NCBI RefSeq assembly: GCF_022539505.1
Contig: NC_061509.1
Coordinates: 34,972,334 to 35,036,333 of the forward strand
DNA length: 64,000 bases
Reading direction: 5' to 3'
Origin: Lolium rigidum
Taxonomy: Eukaryota > Streptophyta > Magnoliopsida > Poales > Poaceae
Of this stretch, positions 63,377-64,000 are shown piece after piece. The notes beneath the pieces were generated by a model. That model had not been told where the DNA came from and searched no databases. It saw only the letters and a list, made by a program, of their open reading frames with translations. Each line of letters opens with the position of its first letter. Positions within the stretch are counted from its first letter, which is position 1. A program made the position numbers and the translations under genes.

Positions 63377-64000
63377 ATGAGCATGATCCATAGGACAGGT
63401 GTTTCGAGAAGGGAAATGAAGAAGCTCACCCGAGAAATAAATCTGGCAGAGAGCATTATGGCCAACATTCCCAAATATATCGAGTGGTCGTCCCAGAGCA
63501 TTATGTTCGGCAGAGCGGATCACCCGATGACAATCCCAAAGCCAGGGCACGCTGCCTTAGTCGTTGAGGTGCAAATCGGAGGATTCAAGATGAGCAAAAT
63601 CTTCATGGATGGTGGAAGTGGATTAAACCTGATATTCGTTGACACAATCAAAAGTATGGGGATCTCTATGAGGATGCTAGAAGAGACAGACACCTGTTTC
63701 CATGGGATTCTCCCCACTTCACCGGCGTACTCTCTTGGCAAAGTTCACCTGAACGTCGTTTTCGGCAAATCCGACAACTTCAGGAAGGAAAAGATCGAGT
63801 TCGAAGTCGTAAACTGGGAATCGCAGTACCACGCTATACTCGGAAGACCAGCTTACGCCAAGTTCATGGCTGTGCCGCATTATGCATACCTCAAGCTGAA
63901 AATGCCTGGGAGCAATGGGACAAACATCACAGTCTATGGAAGTTTCTCACGCTCGGACAATTGTGATCGCGACTTTCAGAGGATCGCTGCGAAGTTTGGG
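63377..64000 (+). CDS. Element H: aspartic protease, partial at right edge
   Basis: The frame continues in phase after the TAG at 63374 and stays open to the window end. It has IHRTGVSRREMKKL, IFMDGGSGLNLIFVDTIKSM (intact catalytic DGGSG), CFHGILPTSPAYSLGKVHLNVVFG, then WESQYHAILGRPAYAKFMAVPHYAYL. This is the same domain as 16600-17331 in A but unbroken. RT should follow outside the window. Confidence 0.85.
   Translation, partial: MSMIHRTGVSRREMKKLTREINLAESIMANIPKYIEWSSQSIMFGRADHPMTIPKPGHAALVVEVQIGGFKMSKIFMDGGSGLNLIFVDTIKSMGISMRMLEETDTCFHGILPTSPAYSLGKVHLNVVFGKSDNFRKEKIEFEVVNWESQYHAILGRPAYAKFMAVPHYAYLKLKMPGSNGTNITVYGSFSRSDNCDRDFQRIAAKFG

Larger units (their letters stand above)
60500..64000 (+). 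mobile_element. Element H: Tat-type gypsy element, 5' part
   Basis: 5' LTR, primer site, gag and protease on the plus strand, running off the right edge. Gag is related to A and C but the LTR is distinct. The LTR start at 60500 is my best estimate; the five bases before it are CCCCC. Confidence 0.82.

Overview
This window is intergenic DNA of a large grass genome, most likely Triticeae (wheat, Aegilops, barley or rye). I find no ordinary host gene. Nearly all of it is LTR retrotransposons inserted into one another. The grass assignment is an inference: it rests on a Sabrina-like non-autonomous element and on Tat-type gypsy elements that carry an antisense extra gene. I label the elements X (gypsy), K (copia), A, C, D, E, G, H (gypsy), B (non-autonomous gypsy-like), and F and F2 (two copies of one gypsy family).

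Layout. 1-3290: element X, minus strand, with an open gag-protease frame running off the left edge, an LTR-like block, and the tail of a second pol. 3282-6326: decayed copia K, plus strand. At 6327 element D (Del/Tekay-like chromovirus, minus strand) enters K; its pieces lie at 6327-6870, 34059-35902 and 48622-53160. D is split by C (35903-48621, complete, minus), by E (28169-34058, 5' part only, minus) and by F2 (from 53161, plus). The 3' end of F (6898-7225, 27007-28168, plus) abuts E. A (7226-27001, complete, minus, perfect target duplication GCAAG) lies inside F, and B (18444-25225, complete, minus, target duplication TCGAG) lies inside the gag of A. On the right, F2 is interrupted at 55811 by G (minus, 3' part), and G at about 60500 by H (plus), which runs off the right edge. 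The deepest chain is K > D > E > F > A > B.

How the parts work together. A, C, E/G and H are Tat-type gypsy elements: gag, DGGS-type protease, reverse transcriptase with YxDD, RNase H, and integrase with an HHCC finger. In A, C and G a second gene on the opposite strand lies between integrase and 3' LTR. It has spliceable introns, and in A and G a TATA box of its own; its protein has a conserved N-terminal domain (the 'putative gypsy type transposon' family, Transposase_28) and a coiled coil. Between this gene and the 3' LTR lie hairpin modules that carry copies of the polypurine-tract motif; their stems are kept by paired changes although the sequence diverges. These two features are the best candidates here for poorly described biology.

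Most coding regions are broken. A large share of the in-frame stops are TAG where CAG (Gln) is expected, which fits deamination of CHG-methylated cytosine in silenced transposons.
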